Assembly: GCA_964451415.1 (NCBI GenBank)
Contig: CAYVHU010000001.1
Coordinates: 124,001-188,000, forward strand
Length of the DNA stretch: 64,000 nucleotides
Direction: 5' to 3'
Origin: CAYVHU01 sp964451415
GTDB taxonomy: Bacteria; Pseudomonadota; Alphaproteobacteria; Rhodospirillales; Magnetovibrionaceae
The notes beneath the pieces are model-generated. The model made no database searches. It saw nothing but the letters and a program-made list of their open reading frames with translations, and was not told the DNA's origin. The position numbers were made by a program, and so were the translations under genes. This document shows, in pieces, positions 34,034 to 43,700 of the stretch (positions are counted from its first letter, which is position 1; each line of letters begins with the position of its first letter).

Positions 34034-34684
34034 ATGAAACGCCTTCAATGCCTTGCCGCCCTTATGGTCTTCGTCGCATTCGCCGCCGCGCCCCCGGCGC
34101 ACGCGGCAAGTTATGAGGCGGCGCTGCAACTGACCCGGACGGCGCGTTGGGACAAGGCCCTTGAAGAATTCAAGGTCTTGGCCAAAAAAGGCGAAGCGCG
34201 TTCCCAGTTCAGTGTCGGTTTGATTTATCATCTGGGCCGGGGCGTAAAGGTCGATCTAAAAAAAGCCTACACCTGGTACAAGAAAGCCGCCCTGCAACAT
34301 TACGCACCGGCCATCAACAACCTCGGCATGATGTATTTGAACGGCGAATACGTGGCGCAAAACCGCACCGTCGCCTTCAGGTTGTTCAAGATGGCTTCCG
34401 CCGAACACGCCCAGGCCAAGGACAACATGGCCAGAAGCTACGAAAAGGGCTGGGGCGTCAAAAAAGACATCAAAAGCGCCATCCGCTATTTTCGCGAAGC
34501 GGGCGATGCGGGGTACATCCTCGGCTGGATTCATCTGGCGCAGTTGTATGAAAAGGGCCTTGACGCGCCCCGAAACATCGACAAGGCCGTCGTGTGGTAC
34601 ACCAAGGCCGCACAGAAGAATTCCGCCACCGCACGCGGCGCGCTCTTAAGGCTCGGTCGCCTGCCGGCGCGTCTTGCGCAATAA
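34034..34684 (+). CDS. Secreted Sel1-repeat protein
   Basis: 216 residues from MKRLQCLAALMVFVAF with a clear signal peptide (cleavage after AHA near residue 24). At least four Sel1-like repeats follow: SQFSVGLIYHLGRGVKVDLK, AINNLGMMYLNGEYVAQNR, AKDNMARSYEKGWGVKKDIK and GWIHLAQLYEKGLDAPRN. These form an alpha-solenoid for protein contacts, probably in the periplasm. It starts five bases after acnA, so may be cotranscribed. Its partner is unknown. Confidence 0.85.
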   Translation: MKRLQCLAALMVFVAFAAAPPAHAASYEAALQLTRTARWDKALEEFKVLAKKGEARSQFSVGLIYHLGRGVKVDLKKAYTWYKKAALQHYAPAINNLGMMYLNGEYVAQNRTVAFRLFKMASAEHAQAKDNMARSYEKGWGVKKDIKSAIRYFREAGDAGYILGWIHLAQLYEKGLDAPRNIDKAVVWYTKAAQKNSATARGALLRLGRLPARLAQ

Positions 34685-34689
34685 GCCCC

Positions 34690-36543
34690 TTACAACGCAC
34701 GCTCCATAAGCGAGGCCAAACGCATGGCGAAAGCTGCGGGGTCCGCGGGAACTTCCCCCTCGGCAATGCGCGCCTGATCGAGCAAAAGATGCGCGGCGTC
34801 TTTCAACACAGCGTCCTCTGCCCCATCACCGTGCGCACGCTGCGCCAGTTTTTTGATGATGGCATGGGTGGGATTGACCTCCAGCACGCGGGGGAAGCCG
34901 CTTTGCAATTGGCCGTGGCGACGCAGCAAACGTTCCATGTTGACGTCCATGTCACCGTCGTCCGCAATCAGGCACACGGGGCTGTCGGTCAAACGTTTGG
35001 ACGGGCGCACATCCTTGACGGCTTCGCCCAGTTCCATCTTGAAGGCCGCGATCAGGGCTTCAAAGCCCTGGGTTTCGTCTGCGTCTTCAGGCTTGTCCGC
35101 GGCCTCGTCCGCGCCTTTGATGGCGTCCAGATCGGCACCGCCCCGGGTGACGGAGTGAAACGGCTTGTCCTGGAATTTCTGGATATGCTGCATCCAGAAT
35201 TCATCCACCGGATCGCACAACAACAACACCTCGACGCCCTTGGCCTTGAAGCCTTCCAGATGGGGCGAACGCGCCGCATGCTCGACGTCTTCGCCGGTGA
35301 TATAGTAAATGGCCTCTTGGCCATCCTTCATGTGTTCGACATATTGCGCCAAACTGATCAAGGCGTCGGAGCCGCTGGTGCGAAAACGGCACACTTCCAG
35401 GATTTTATCCTGCAAGGGCAGATCGTCGACAAGGCCCTCCTTCAAGACCGCGCCAAAATTGTTCCAGAAGACGGCATAATCCTGGGGCGCTTTTTCGGCT
35501 TTTTTCTTCAGGGCCGCCAATACTCGTTTGGTCAGGCCAGAACGGATTTTGATCAATTTGGGATCGTTTTGCAGCATCTCGCGCGAGATGTTAAGCGAAA
35601 GATCTTCGGAGTCCACGACGCCGCGCAAAAAGCGCAAATAAGACGGAACCAGGCCCTTGGCGTCTTCGGTGATGAACACGCGATTCGCGTAAAGCTTCAC
35701 ATGGCCCTTGCGCTCCGGATCGAACAGGTCGAACGGGCGCGTGGACGGCACATAAAGCAGGTTCGTGTAGCTGACCACACCTTCAACGCGATTGTGCAGC
35801 GTCAGCCACGGCTCATCGAAAGCGTGGGCGGCGTGGTGATAAAATTCCTTGTACTGTTCTTCGCTCACATCCTTGGGCATACGCGTCCAGATGGCGGATG
35901 CGGCGTTAAGGGTTTCGCCGTCCAGCACAATGGGGAACCCGACATAGTCGGAATACATTTTGACGATGTGAGTGATGCGCGCGGTTTCGAGAAATTCCTT
36001 GGCGTCTTTTTTGAAGTGTAGCGTAACCGTCGTACCGCGTTCGCTGCGTGCGGCCTCTTCGATGGTGAATTGTCCCTTGCCGTCGGATACCCATTTCCAC
36101 GCTTCCGTTTCACCGGCCTTGCGGGTTGTCACCTCGACCCTGTCCGCCACCATGAAAGCCGAATAGAAACCCACCCCGAACTGGCCGATCAGCCCGACAT
36201 CTTTCTTGTCGTCTTGAGCCAGTTGTTCCAAAAACGCGCTGGAACCGGATTTGGCAATGGTGCCCAGGGTTTCGCGCAAATCGTCGTGACCCATGCCGAT
36301 GCCGTTGTCGGCAATGCTCAAGGTCTTTGCCTTCTTATCCAGGCTTAGTTCGATTTTGAACTGCGCATCGCCTTCGATCAGCGACGGGGCGCTCAAGGCG
36401 CTGTGGCGCAGCTTGTCGCAGGCGTCCGACGCATTGGAAATCAATTCGCGCAGGAAAATTTCTCGGTTGGAATACAAGGAGCCGGCCACTATATCCAGCA
36501 GCCGCCCGACTTCGGTTTGAAACACAAAAGTTTCCTTGGTCAT
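34690..36543 (-). CDS. htpG: Chaperone HtpG (Hsp90)
   Basis: Bacterial Hsp90 (617 aa from MTKETFVFQTE; a GTG three codons upstream close to AAAGGAAA is an alternative). The N-terminal ATP domain has NREIFLRELISNASDACDKL, DNGIGMGHDDL and GQFGVGFYSAFMV, and the middle domain NISREMLQNDPKL. It is convergent with the Sel1 gene. The upstream region has two nested inverted repeats but no recognisable heat-shock thermometer at the start codon. Confidence 0.95.
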   Translation of the reverse strand: MTKETFVFQTEVGRLLDIVAGSLYSNREIFLRELISNASDACDKLRHSALSAPSLIEGDAQFKIELSLDKKAKTLSIADNGIGMGHDDLRETLGTIAKSGSSAFLEQLAQDDKKDVGLIGQFGVGFYSAFMVADRVEVTTRKAGETEAWKWVSDGKGQFTIEEAARSERGTTVTLHFKKDAKEFLETARITHIVKMYSDYVGFPIVLDGETLNAASAIWTRMPKDVSEEQYKEFYHHAAHAFDEPWLTLHNRVEGVVSYTNLLYVPSTRPFDLFDPERKGHVKLYANRVFITEDAKGLVPSYLRFLRGVVDSEDLSLNISREMLQNDPKLIKIRSGLTKRVLAALKKKAEKAPQDYAVFWNNFGAVLKEGLVDDLPLQDKILEVCRFRTSGSDALISLAQYVEHMKDGQEAIYYITGEDVEHAARSPHLEGFKAKGVEVLLLCDPVDEFWMQHIQKFQDKPFHSVTRGGADLDAIKGADEAADKPEDADETQGFEALIAAFKMELGEAVKDVRPSKRLTDSPVCLIADDGDMDVNMERLLRRHGQLQSGFPRVLEVNPTHAIIKKLAQRAHGDGAEDAVLKDAAHLLLDQARIAEGEVPADPAAFAMRLASLMERAL

Positions 36544-36614
36544 CGCCGTCACGTTTCCTTTGTTCTATTGATATTGATATTGCGTGAATTTCATCAGCGG
36601 AGACCGATCCCAAT

Positions 36615-36655
36615 CCCCCTCTTCGCAAGGGGGATATGGGCTGCCTCCCCATATC
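36615..36655. repeat. Two overlapping inverted repeats upstream of htpG
   Basis: CCCCCT/AGGGGG around a seven-base loop and GATATGGG/CCCATATC around a seven-base loop share bases at their junction, giving alternative hairpins. They lie about 70-110 bases from the htpG start. There is no T run. They could be a REP-like element or a leader structure for htpG. Confidence 0.5.
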
Positions 36656-36681
36656 GCGCAAGCCCTTCGCCTTCGCACAAC

Positions 36682-36712
36682 TTGACAGCAAGCCTGAAGA
36701 AATCCCCATAAA
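36682..36712 (+). promoter_or_regulatory. Predicted promoter for the HPF-like gene
   Basis: An exact TTGACA is followed 19 bases later by CATAAA, 80 bases upstream of the ATG. The spacing is long; a second -10-like TATACT lies at 36750 without a matching -35. Confidence 0.3.
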
Positions 36713-36792
36713 CGCCGGATTCAGACTCGCGAGGCGCGGGCCGCAAGGGTATACTCAGAATTTGCAGTCGGCGCAACCGTAGGAGAGCTATC

Positions 36793-37140
36793 ATGCAAGC
36801 CCCTATTGAACTCAGTTTTCATGGATGCGACCATTCCCCTGCCTTGGAATCCGAAATCCGTTCCGCCGTCACCAAGATCGAGGAATTTTATGGTCGCATA
36901 ACGGCATGCCGCGTGGTGGTGGAACTGCCCCACAGGTCACATGCCCAGGGCAAACGATTCCATGTCAATATCGACATGTCGCTGCCCGGTGCGGGGCATG
37001 TCGTTCATAAAAGCCACGGCCAGAACCCCGCCCATGAAGACATCCATGTGGCGGTGCGCGACGCCTTCCTCGCCGTCGAACATCAGGTACGTAAAATCGT
37101 CGGCAAACGGCGCAGCGAGGAACGCAAGGCCCCGGCATAA
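36793..37140 (+). CDS. HPF/RaiA-family ribosome-associated protein
   Basis: 115 residues with the beta-alpha-beta fold sequence pattern of hibernation factors: IELSFHGCDHSPALESEIRS, then VTKIEEFYGRITACRVVVEL and a final helix VAVRDAFLAVEHQVRKIVG. Family members bind the 30S decoding centre and inactivate or protect idle ribosomes. GGAGAG precedes the ATG. The next gene, an RNA helicase, starts 37 bases downstream, suggesting a shared RNA/ribosome role. The long-HPF C-terminal domain is absent. Confidence 0.75.
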   Translation: MQAPIELSFHGCDHSPALESEIRSAVTKIEEFYGRITACRVVVELPHRSHAQGKRFHVNIDMSLPGAGHVVHKSHGQNPAHEDIHVAVRDAFLAVEHQVRKIVGKRRSEERKAPA

Positions 37141-37177
37141 TCCTCTTCGACAACCCCTTGCACGTAGATTGACTTCC

Positions 37178-39730
37178 ATGCAAATCGACACAGCGCCGCG
37201 GCGCGCCGACATTCAGGCCGTCCTGGGGCCGACCAACACGGGCAAGACACATTTGGCAATGGCGCGGATGCTGGGCCATGGTTCCGGCGTGATCGGCTTT
37301 CCGTTGCGCTTGCTGGCGCGCGAAAACTACGAACGCGCACTCAAAGCCAAAGGACGCGATCAGGTCGCGCTAGTAACGGGTGAAGAAAAAATCGTTCCCG
37401 CCAATGCACGATATTTTCTCACCACCACCCAATGTATGCCCACGGACCGCACCTTTGAATTCGCGGCCATTGACGAAATCCAGATGTGCGCAGACCCGGA
37501 TCGCGGCCACGTTTTTACCGAACGCCTTCTCCATTATCGCGGAACCCATGAAACCTTGTTTCTGGGTGCCGAGACCATCAAGGGCCTGATCGCCACGTTG
37601 GTTCCGCAAGCCGAATTCGTGTCGCGTCCGCGCCTCTCGAATTTGCATTATACGGGCTACAAAAAACTGACACGGCTGAAAGCACGCACCTGCGTGGTGG
37701 CTTTTTCCGCCAATGACGTTTACGCCATCGCCGAATTGATCCGCCGTCAGGCCGGCGGCGCGGCCATCGTCATGGGGGCACTCTCGCCACGCACCCGCAA
37801 TGCCCAGGTCGAGATGTTTCAATCGGGCGAAGTCGATTATCTGGTGGCCACGGACGCGGTGGGCATGGGGCTGAACATGGACGTCAACCATGTGGCGCTT
37901 GCGGCGGTGCGTAAATTCGACGGACGCATAACACGCGATTTAACGTCTGCGGAACTGGCGCAGATCGCAGGACGCGCGGGGCGTCACCTCAACGACGGCA
38001 CCTTCGGCATCACCGCAGACGTTACGGGACTGAACCCGCGCTTTATAAGGCACATTCAGGACCACGACTTCACCCCGCTTACGCATGTTTCATGGCGCAA
38101 TACCAAGCTTGATTTCGCCTCGCTCAAGGCCCTCAGAAACAGCCTCGCCACACGCCCCGAACACACCGCCTTGCGCCGCGTGCGCGAGGCTGACGACGAA
38201 CGCACGCTGGAATATCTTGCGCACGACGAAGAAATTGCGGCGCGCACCACAACGCCCGATGCTGTGCGCGTGTTGTGGGAAGTCGCGCGCATTCCAGACT
38301 TTCGCAAAATCCACAGCGACGAACACCCCCAATTTCTGGCCCGCCTTTATCGGCACCTCAGCACACAAAACGGGCGTATTCCCACCGACTGGCTGGCGCA
38401 AAACGTCGCGCGCCTTGAACGCACCGACGGCGATATCGACGTCTTGACGGGACGCATCGCGGCGATCCGCACCTGGACCTATATCTCCAACCAGAGCGCC
38501 TGGCTGGAAGCGCCCCTGGAATGGCAGGAACGTACCGCCGCCATCGAGGATAAACTTTCCGACGCGCTGCATGAAAAACTGACCCAACGCTTCGTGGATC
38601 GGCGCACAAGGAATCTGGTCAGAACGCTGAAGGCAGAAGTCCCTTTGAAGGCGGCATTGCGTGACGACGGCACCCTCGAAGTCGAGGGTCATCATCTAGG
38701 CCACTTAAGCGGTTTTCGCTTTGTCGCAACGCAAGCGGATACGGCGTTGGCGGCGAAGGTCCGAGACAGTGCCGTGAAGAAAGCCTTGCACACGAAAATC
38801 GAAGACCGCCTCGAAATGCTTGATGCCGATACCGATGCGGCCTTCACCTTTGATGCCGACGGCGGTGTGTTCTGGCGCAACGAACCGGTGGGCACCTTCA
38901 CCAAAGGGTCTACCGTGCTGAGCCCCCTTATCAAGGCTCTGCCGAGCGATCTTTTGCGCAGCGCACAAAAAACAAAAATAGAGGTCCGCCTCAACGCCTG
39001 GGTTCACGATTTGCTGCACGAACGCCTGGGCCTCTTGCTTGCCGCCACCAAAGCACCCCTGCGCGGCGTGGCCAGAGGCTTGGTCTATCGACTGACGGAA
39101 AGTCTGGGCGTTTTACCTCGTTTCGAAGCCGCAGCGGAGATTCGCAACCTCACCCGCGAAGATCGACAAACGCTGAGAAAACTCGGCATTCACATCGGTC
39201 GTCATCTGGTTTATCTGCCCGCCTTGCTGCGCCCGGCTGCGGTGGAACTGTCCGTGCTGCTGTGGGCGATCCACGAAAACCAGAAACCTCTGGCGCCGCC
39301 ACCTGCGGGACGAGTCTCGCTAAAGCGCGAAAAACATGAGCCCGAAGGATGGCTACGAGCGGCGGGCTTTCGACCCCTGGGTGGACTATTCATCCGCGCA
39401 GACATGGTGGAACGTATTGCAGAGTTGGCCTGGAAACGCCTGCAAGACGCCAAAGGCCCCTTTCACGCCAACGCAGATTTCCTGGCCCTGGCCGGTTGCG
39501 CGGCAGAACAATTGCCGGGCCTGCTTGAAGGTCTCGGCTTCGTGAGCGACGGCGAAGGCGAGGGCGAAACATGGAAACCGAGAACGAAAACACACCCTCA
39601 TGCGCAACATCAAACACGTCAAAAAACTCAGTCCCACAAAGGCGCAAACAGGAAAGCCACCGTCAAACCTCAATCGCAAATCGACCCCGACAATCCCTTC
39701 GCAAAACTCCGCATGCTGAAGCTTGAATGA
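37178..39730 (+). CDS. SUV3-like DExH-box RNA helicase
   Basis: 850 residues from MQIDTAPRRADIQAVLGPTN. Motif I is GPTNTGKTH, motif II AIDEIQM (the DEIQ variant of mitochondrial SUV3), motif V ATDAVGMGLNMDVNHV and motif VI QIAGRAGRHL. A long C-terminal part follows, ending in a basic, His/Lys/Gln-rich tail (from about residue 800). SUV3 relatives unwind RNA 3' to 5' with exoribonucleases. The upstream frame extension is not used. Convergent with the diguanylate cyclase gene. Confidence 0.88.
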   Translation: MQIDTAPRRADIQAVLGPTNTGKTHLAMARMLGHGSGVIGFPLRLLARENYERALKAKGRDQVALVTGEEKIVPANARYFLTTTQCMPTDRTFEFAAIDEIQMCADPDRGHVFTERLLHYRGTHETLFLGAETIKGLIATLVPQAEFVSRPRLSNLHYTGYKKLTRLKARTCVVAFSANDVYAIAELIRRQAGGAAIVMGALSPRTRNAQVEMFQSGEVDYLVATDAVGMGLNMDVNHVALAAVRKFDGRITRDLTSAELAQIAGRAGRHLNDGTFGITADVTGLNPRFIRHIQDHDFTPLTHVSWRNTKLDFASLKALRNSLATRPEHTALRRVREADDERTLEYLAHDEEIAARTTTPDAVRVLWEVARIPDFRKIHSDEHPQFLARLYRHLSTQNGRIPTDWLAQNVARLERTDGDIDVLTGRIAAIRTWTYISNQSAWLEAPLEWQERTAAIEDKLSDALHEKLTQRFVDRRTRNLVRTLKAEVPLKAALRDDGTLEVEGHHLGHLSGFRFVATQADTALAAKVRDSAVKKALHTKIEDRLEMLDADTDAAFTFDADGGVFWRNEPVGTFTKGSTVLSPLIKALPSDLLRSAQKTKIEVRLNAWVHDLLHERLGLLLAATKAPLRGVARGLVYRLTESLGVLPRFEAAAEIRNLTREDRQTLRKLGIHIGRHLVYLPALLRPAAVELSVLLWAIHENQKPLAPPPAGRVSLKREKHEPEGWLRAAGFRPLGGLFIRADMVERIAELAWKRLQDAKGPFHANADFLALAGCAAEQLPGLLEGLGFVSDGEGEGETWKPRTKTHPHAQHQTRQKTQSHKGANRKATVKPQSQIDPDNPFAKLRMLKLE

Positions 39731-41005
39731 TTATAGCGAGACCCGGTTGCGACCGCCGTCCTTGGCTCGGTAAAGCGCTTCATCGGCGGCTTTCATCGCC
39801 ATATCCGGTGTATCGGCATCGGCGCGTTCATAAACACCAATGGAAATAGTGACGCCGACCTGAGGATGCCCCTTGGCGGGCGCGCGGGCGGGAGCCTTGT
39901 TCTTCGTCCCGATGGAACGGTTCTCCGGCGGGCGCGTGGGACGATCGTCTGCGCGCAGTCGAAACGCAGCGCTCGCGATCGAGCGGCGTAGCGCATCCAG
40001 ATGAAACACCGCATCGCGTGAGGATGCACGCGGGAATAAAACGGTGAATTCTTCTCCGCCATAACGATAGGCCCGCCCTCCCCCTTTCACGCGCATCATG
40101 CGACTGGCGACCAGTTTCAACACCTGATCGCCGACATCGTGGCCGTAAGTGTCGTTGAACTTCTTAAAATGGTCCACATCCAACATGGCAACACAATAAC
40201 GTCCGTTTAAGGATTGCAGATCGTGCATCAAAGCCCGCCGTCCCGGCAGCCCCGTCAACTCATCAATAAAAGCTAACCGATAACTTTCCTGCGCCAGCGC
40301 CACCAGCAACGTCACCATCGCCATGGTGAACAAGATGTCCGGCAAATACCCCCGTCCCGCAGCATGCAGGGCCATGGCACTCAGCGACAGCGCCCCGAAC
40401 AGGCCTCCATCAATGGCCCCACCCGTCCACACGGCGCGCGCAAACAAGCCAAGCACGACGACCGCGAACAAGGCGATGGACGGCTGCGGCAACAACGACC
40501 AATAATCGAAAGCCTTGTCGAACAACCGTGCGTGAAACACGACATCCACGCCATTGCGCGCCGCCACGCCCGCATCCCAGACCACCACCAGAAAGGTCAC
40601 TTGAATGACAAGAAAGGCAACCCACGCGGCCACACTTCGCGTCCACAGTCCACGGTCGCGTTTCAGTGCGATCAAGGCCGCGTTAAAGGGAAACAAAACC
40701 GCGATCACGCCATAGACGACAATCAATTGCGGGCCACGCGCGCCGGCGGTTTCCAGGTCGGGCACAAACGCACCCACCGCCCAATGCGCCCCGGCGATTA
40801 AGAGCGCCATCAAGACCACCCGCGGACACTTGAACCACGTCCCCAGAACCATCGCGCCCAGGCCCAGAATATAGGGCGCACCGGGCAAGGCCGCGGCGAC
40901 GGCACGCGGTAACGTAGGCGCAACGGCGAACACCAACACCCCCCCCGCCATCAACAGCAGGGCCGGAAACAACAGAACAAAAAAGGCGTTCCGGACGACC
41001 ATCAT
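39731..41005 (-). CDS. Membrane-bound diguanylate cyclase (GGDEF)
   Basis: About 424 residues starting at MMVVRNAFFVLL (the longer frame opens with TTG). Some eight membrane helices span residues 5-240, followed by a GGDEF domain with FIDELTGLPGRRAL, MLDVDHFKKFNDTYGHDVGD and the active signature YGGEEF. It should make c-di-GMP from GTP in response to an unknown membrane or ligand signal. The RxxD inhibitory site is not seen at the usual place. A Pro/Arg-rich insert (RADDRPTRPPENRSIGTK) interrupts the late part of the domain. Confidence 0.88.
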   Translation of the reverse strand: MMVVRNAFFVLLFPALLLMAGGVLVFAVAPTLPRAVAAALPGAPYILGLGAMVLGTWFKCPRVVLMALLIAGAHWAVGAFVPDLETAGARGPQLIVVYGVIAVLFPFNAALIALKRDRGLWTRSVAAWVAFLVIQVTFLVVVWDAGVAARNGVDVVFHARLFDKAFDYWSLLPQPSIALFAVVVLGLFARAVWTGGAIDGGLFGALSLSAMALHAAGRGYLPDILFTMAMVTLLVALAQESYRLAFIDELTGLPGRRALMHDLQSLNGRYCVAMLDVDHFKKFNDTYGHDVGDQVLKLVASRMMRVKGGGRAYRYGGEEFTVLFPRASSRDAVFHLDALRRSIASAAFRLRADDRPTRPPENRSIGTKNKAPARAPAKGHPQVGVTISIGVYERADADTPDMAMKAADEALYRAKDGGRNRVSL

Positions 41006-41145
41006 GGAAGGGGTACACAAAAACGCTCAAGATAACGTTAAGAACAAACCGCAATAAGCGGCGCGCGGACAGCCGCCGCAAAGCCTTTTCCCAAAGCTCT
41101 TGCCGACACAAAAATTTCTTCCCTCATTGCGCGCTATATAGATTA

Positions 41146-41172
41146 AAGTGTTGACATGCTCAATTTCAGAGA
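41146..41172. promoter_or_regulatory. Short dyad upstream of marR, possible self-operator
   Basis: TTGA-CATGC-TCAA forms a small inverted repeat within a TATATA...TTGACA region between the divergent cyclase and marR genes. MarR proteins often bind such sites in their own promoter. The evidence is weak because the arms are only four bases. Confidence 0.25.
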
Positions 41173-41191
41173 AAGGCTTTGATGGTCAACT

Positions 41192-41629
41192 ATGTCCTTA
41201 AACCGCGAGAAGTCGCTTGGTAACATCGTCAACCACCTGTCGCGTATGATGACGCAGGCTCTCAACGACGCGATCCGTGAGCACGGCGTTACACCGGGAC
41301 AATTTCCGGTGTTGCTGTGCCTGTGGGAACAAGACGGCCTGACACAACGCGAATTGTACGAGCGCGTACACATCGAACAAGCCACCATGTCCAATACCTT
41401 GAAACGCATGGAACGTGACGGCCTGGTGAAACGCACTCCCGACCCCCAAGACCGGCGCGCCAGCCGTATCATGCTCACAGCCAAGGCGAAAAAACTGGAA
41501 GACCCTCTCACCGCCGCCGCCAAAACCGTCAACAAACAAGGTCTGGGCAAGCTCAAGAAAAAAGAGAGAAAGACTTTGATGGATTTTCTCGAAGCCGCCA
41601 TCGAAAACCTGTCGCCCCCCCCCGCATAG
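41192..41629 (+). CDS. MarR-family transcriptional regulator
   Basis: 145 residues with a winged helix: VTPGQFPVLLCLWEQDGLTQ (helix 2-3), ELYERVHIEQATMSNTLKRM (recognition) and the wing DPQDRRASRIMLTAKAKK, containing the conserved D-R-R. Dimerisation helices flank it. The ligand and targets are unknown; the divergent c-di-GMP synthase gene is one possible target. Convergent with the PEP carboxykinase gene. Confidence 0.88.
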   Translation: MSLNREKSLGNIVNHLSRMMTQALNDAIREHGVTPGQFPVLLCLWEQDGLTQRELYERVHIEQATMSNTLKRMERDGLVKRTPDPQDRRASRIMLTAKAKKLEDPLTAAAKTVNKQGLGKLKKKERKTLMDFLEAAIENLSPPPA

Positions 41630-41660
41630 GGTTTCCGCACCACGAAGGCATCGACGGCGC

Positions 41661-41714
41661 CACGGGGGTGGACGCCGGCCATGGGAGTGGACGACGCCAT
41701 GGGGGGTGGGGAGG
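41661..41714. repeat. Degenerate 18-19 bp G-rich triplication
   Basis: Three imperfect units of the form CAYGGGNGTGGACGMCGSC lie back to back between the convergent marR and pckG ends. They are noncoding. G runs of 3-6 could give local G-rich structure. Confidence 0.45.
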
Positions 41715-41731
41715 CACCCGGGGGATGGAGA

Positions 41732-43624
41732 TCAATCCGGGAGCTTCCACACCTCCGGCGCCGCGTGCAAACGCTCAAGCTGCGCTTGACGCTGAGCCTC
41801 CATGTCATGGGGCAGGGAATCACCGAAGCGCGCAAAATGCGCTTCTTGCGCCTGCGTGTCGGCCAACGCGTCCTCGCGGTTGACTTCCATCAGGTGTTCG
41901 AAGTCAACACGCGCGAAATCCAGTCCCGCCCACGTGAGGTCGTCATACCTCGGCATCAGACCGAACGGGCTTTCCACAGCACCGTCACGACCGCCCTCAC
42001 GCACACGATCGACAATCCATTTCAGCACGCGCATGTTCTGCCCGAAACCAGGCCACAGGAACTTTCCGTTTTCATCCTTGCGAAACCAATTGACGCGAAA
42101 AATAGCCGGCGGGTGCTTCAGCTTCGCTCCAAGCTTCAGCCAATGGTCCCAATGTGCGGCCATGTTGTAGCCGCAAAACGGCAGCATGGCGAACGGGTCG
42201 TAGCGAACCGCCGCCTGGCCGACGGCCGCGGCCGTCGCTTCGGACCCCATGGTCGCCGCCATGTAAACGCCGTGCGTCCAATCAAACGCTTGATAGACCA
42301 GGGGCGACGTATGAGCCCGCCTGCCGCCAAACAAGAAAGCGGAAATGGGCACGCCGCGCGGATCTTCCCAGGCCGGGTCGATACTGGGACATGCCGCTGC
42401 CGGGGCTGCAAAACGTGAATTCGGATGCGCCGCCGGACCGCCCCCCGCCTCGGCGCTTTCCGGCGTCCAGTCGTTGCCTTGCCAATCGATGACATGGGCC
42501 GGCGGCTCGGACAGCCCTTCCCACCACACATCACCGTCATCGGTTAGCGCAACATTGGTGAAAATGCAATCGCGCGCCAACGTCTTCAGAGCGTTGGGAT
42601 TGGTCTCCATCGAAGTCCCCGGCGCAACGCCGAAGAAGCCCGCTTCGGGGTTGATGGCGTAAAGCCTGCCGTCGTCCCCGGGTTTGATCCAGGCGATATC
42701 GTCACCAACGGTCCACACTTTCCAGCCTTCAAGGCCTGCGGGAGGAATTAACATTGCAAGGTTTGTTTTTCCACACGCCGAAGGAAAAGCTCCTGCGACA
42801 TAGGTCTTTTCCCCTTGCGGACTTTCCAGACCGACAATCAACATATGTTCGGCCAGCCAGCCTTCGTCTCGCGCCATGGCGGAAGCGATCCTAAGGGCGA
42901 AACATTTTTTGCCCAACAAAGCATTCCCGCCATACCCGGATCCGTAGGCCCAGATTTCACGCGTTTCAGGATAGTGGACAATGTATTTGGTGTCGTTGCA
43001 CGGCCAGGGGACATCCGCCTCGCCGTCAGCCAACGGCGCGCCAAGCGAATGAACGCACTGCACAAAGTCGTCGTCCACGCCCAACACATCCAACACCGCG
43101 GCCCCCATGCGGGTCATGATGCGCATGCTGGCCGCAACGTAAGGACTGTCGGTCAACTGCACACCGATGTGAGCGATCGGCGAGCCCAAAGGCCCCATGG
43201 AAAACGGCACCACATACAAGGTTCTTCCCGCCATGCAGCCGGCAAACAACGGATCAAGCGTGGCGCGCATTTCGTCCGGAACCATCCAGTTATTGGTCGG
43301 CCCGGCGTCTTCTTCACGTTCACAACAAATAAAGGTACACCCTTCGACCCGCGCCACATCGGAAGGATGAGACCGCGCAAGGTACGAACCCGGTCGTTTT
43401 TCTTCATTCAGCTTGATGAGCGTTCCCGCCGCAACCATCTCAGCGCACAGGCGATCATATTCATCCTGGCTACCGTCGCACCAATGGATGGCCTTCGGCG
43501 CGGTCTGCGCGGCGATGTCCGCAACCCAGGCTTTCAATTTGGCGTGAGGCGAGGAAACATTTTGCACGTGAGCATCGTGAACCTTGGTGTCATGGAGCAA
43601 AGTTTCCGTCATTTTTTTTATCAT
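41732..43624 (-). CDS. pckG: Phosphoenolpyruvate carboxykinase (GTP)
   Basis: Converts oxaloacetate and GTP to PEP, the first step of gluconeogenesis. The GTP class is shown by AGAFPSACGKTNLAMLIPP (kinase-1a motif), RRAHTSPLVYQAFDWTHGVY, WFRKDENGKFLWPGFGQN and the YGSGYGGNALLGKKCFALR segment; the ATP-class GTGKTTLS motif is absent. The 630 residues match the class. A second ATG four codons later is an alternative start. In rhizobia the corresponding locus beside chvI holds an ATP-type pckA. Confidence 0.95.
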   Translation of the reverse strand: MIKKMTETLLHDTKVHDAHVQNVSSPHAKLKAWVADIAAQTAPKAIHWCDGSQDEYDRLCAEMVAAGTLIKLNEEKRPGSYLARSHPSDVARVEGCTFICCEREEDAGPTNNWMVPDEMRATLDPLFAGCMAGRTLYVVPFSMGPLGSPIAHIGVQLTDSPYVAASMRIMTRMGAAVLDVLGVDDDFVQCVHSLGAPLADGEADVPWPCNDTKYIVHYPETREIWAYGSGYGGNALLGKKCFALRIASAMARDEGWLAEHMLIVGLESPQGEKTYVAGAFPSACGKTNLAMLIPPAGLEGWKVWTVGDDIAWIKPGDDGRLYAINPEAGFFGVAPGTSMETNPNALKTLARDCIFTNVALTDDGDVWWEGLSEPPAHVIDWQGNDWTPESAEAGGGPAAHPNSRFAAPAAACPSIDPAWEDPRGVPISAFLFGGRRAHTSPLVYQAFDWTHGVYMAATMGSEATAAAVGQAAVRYDPFAMLPFCGYNMAAHWDHWLKLGAKLKHPPAIFRVNWFRKDENGKFLWPGFGQNMRVLKWIVDRVREGGRDGAVESPFGLMPRYDDLTWAGLDFARVDFEHLMEVNREDALADTQAQEAHFARFGDSLPHDMEAQRQAQLERLHAAPEVWKLPD

Positions 43625-43700
43625 TCCCCAACAGTCTTGTTACGATGAAACGATGCGACACACGCTCCACAGGCGTGAGGGTTATAGCAATGCACACGTC

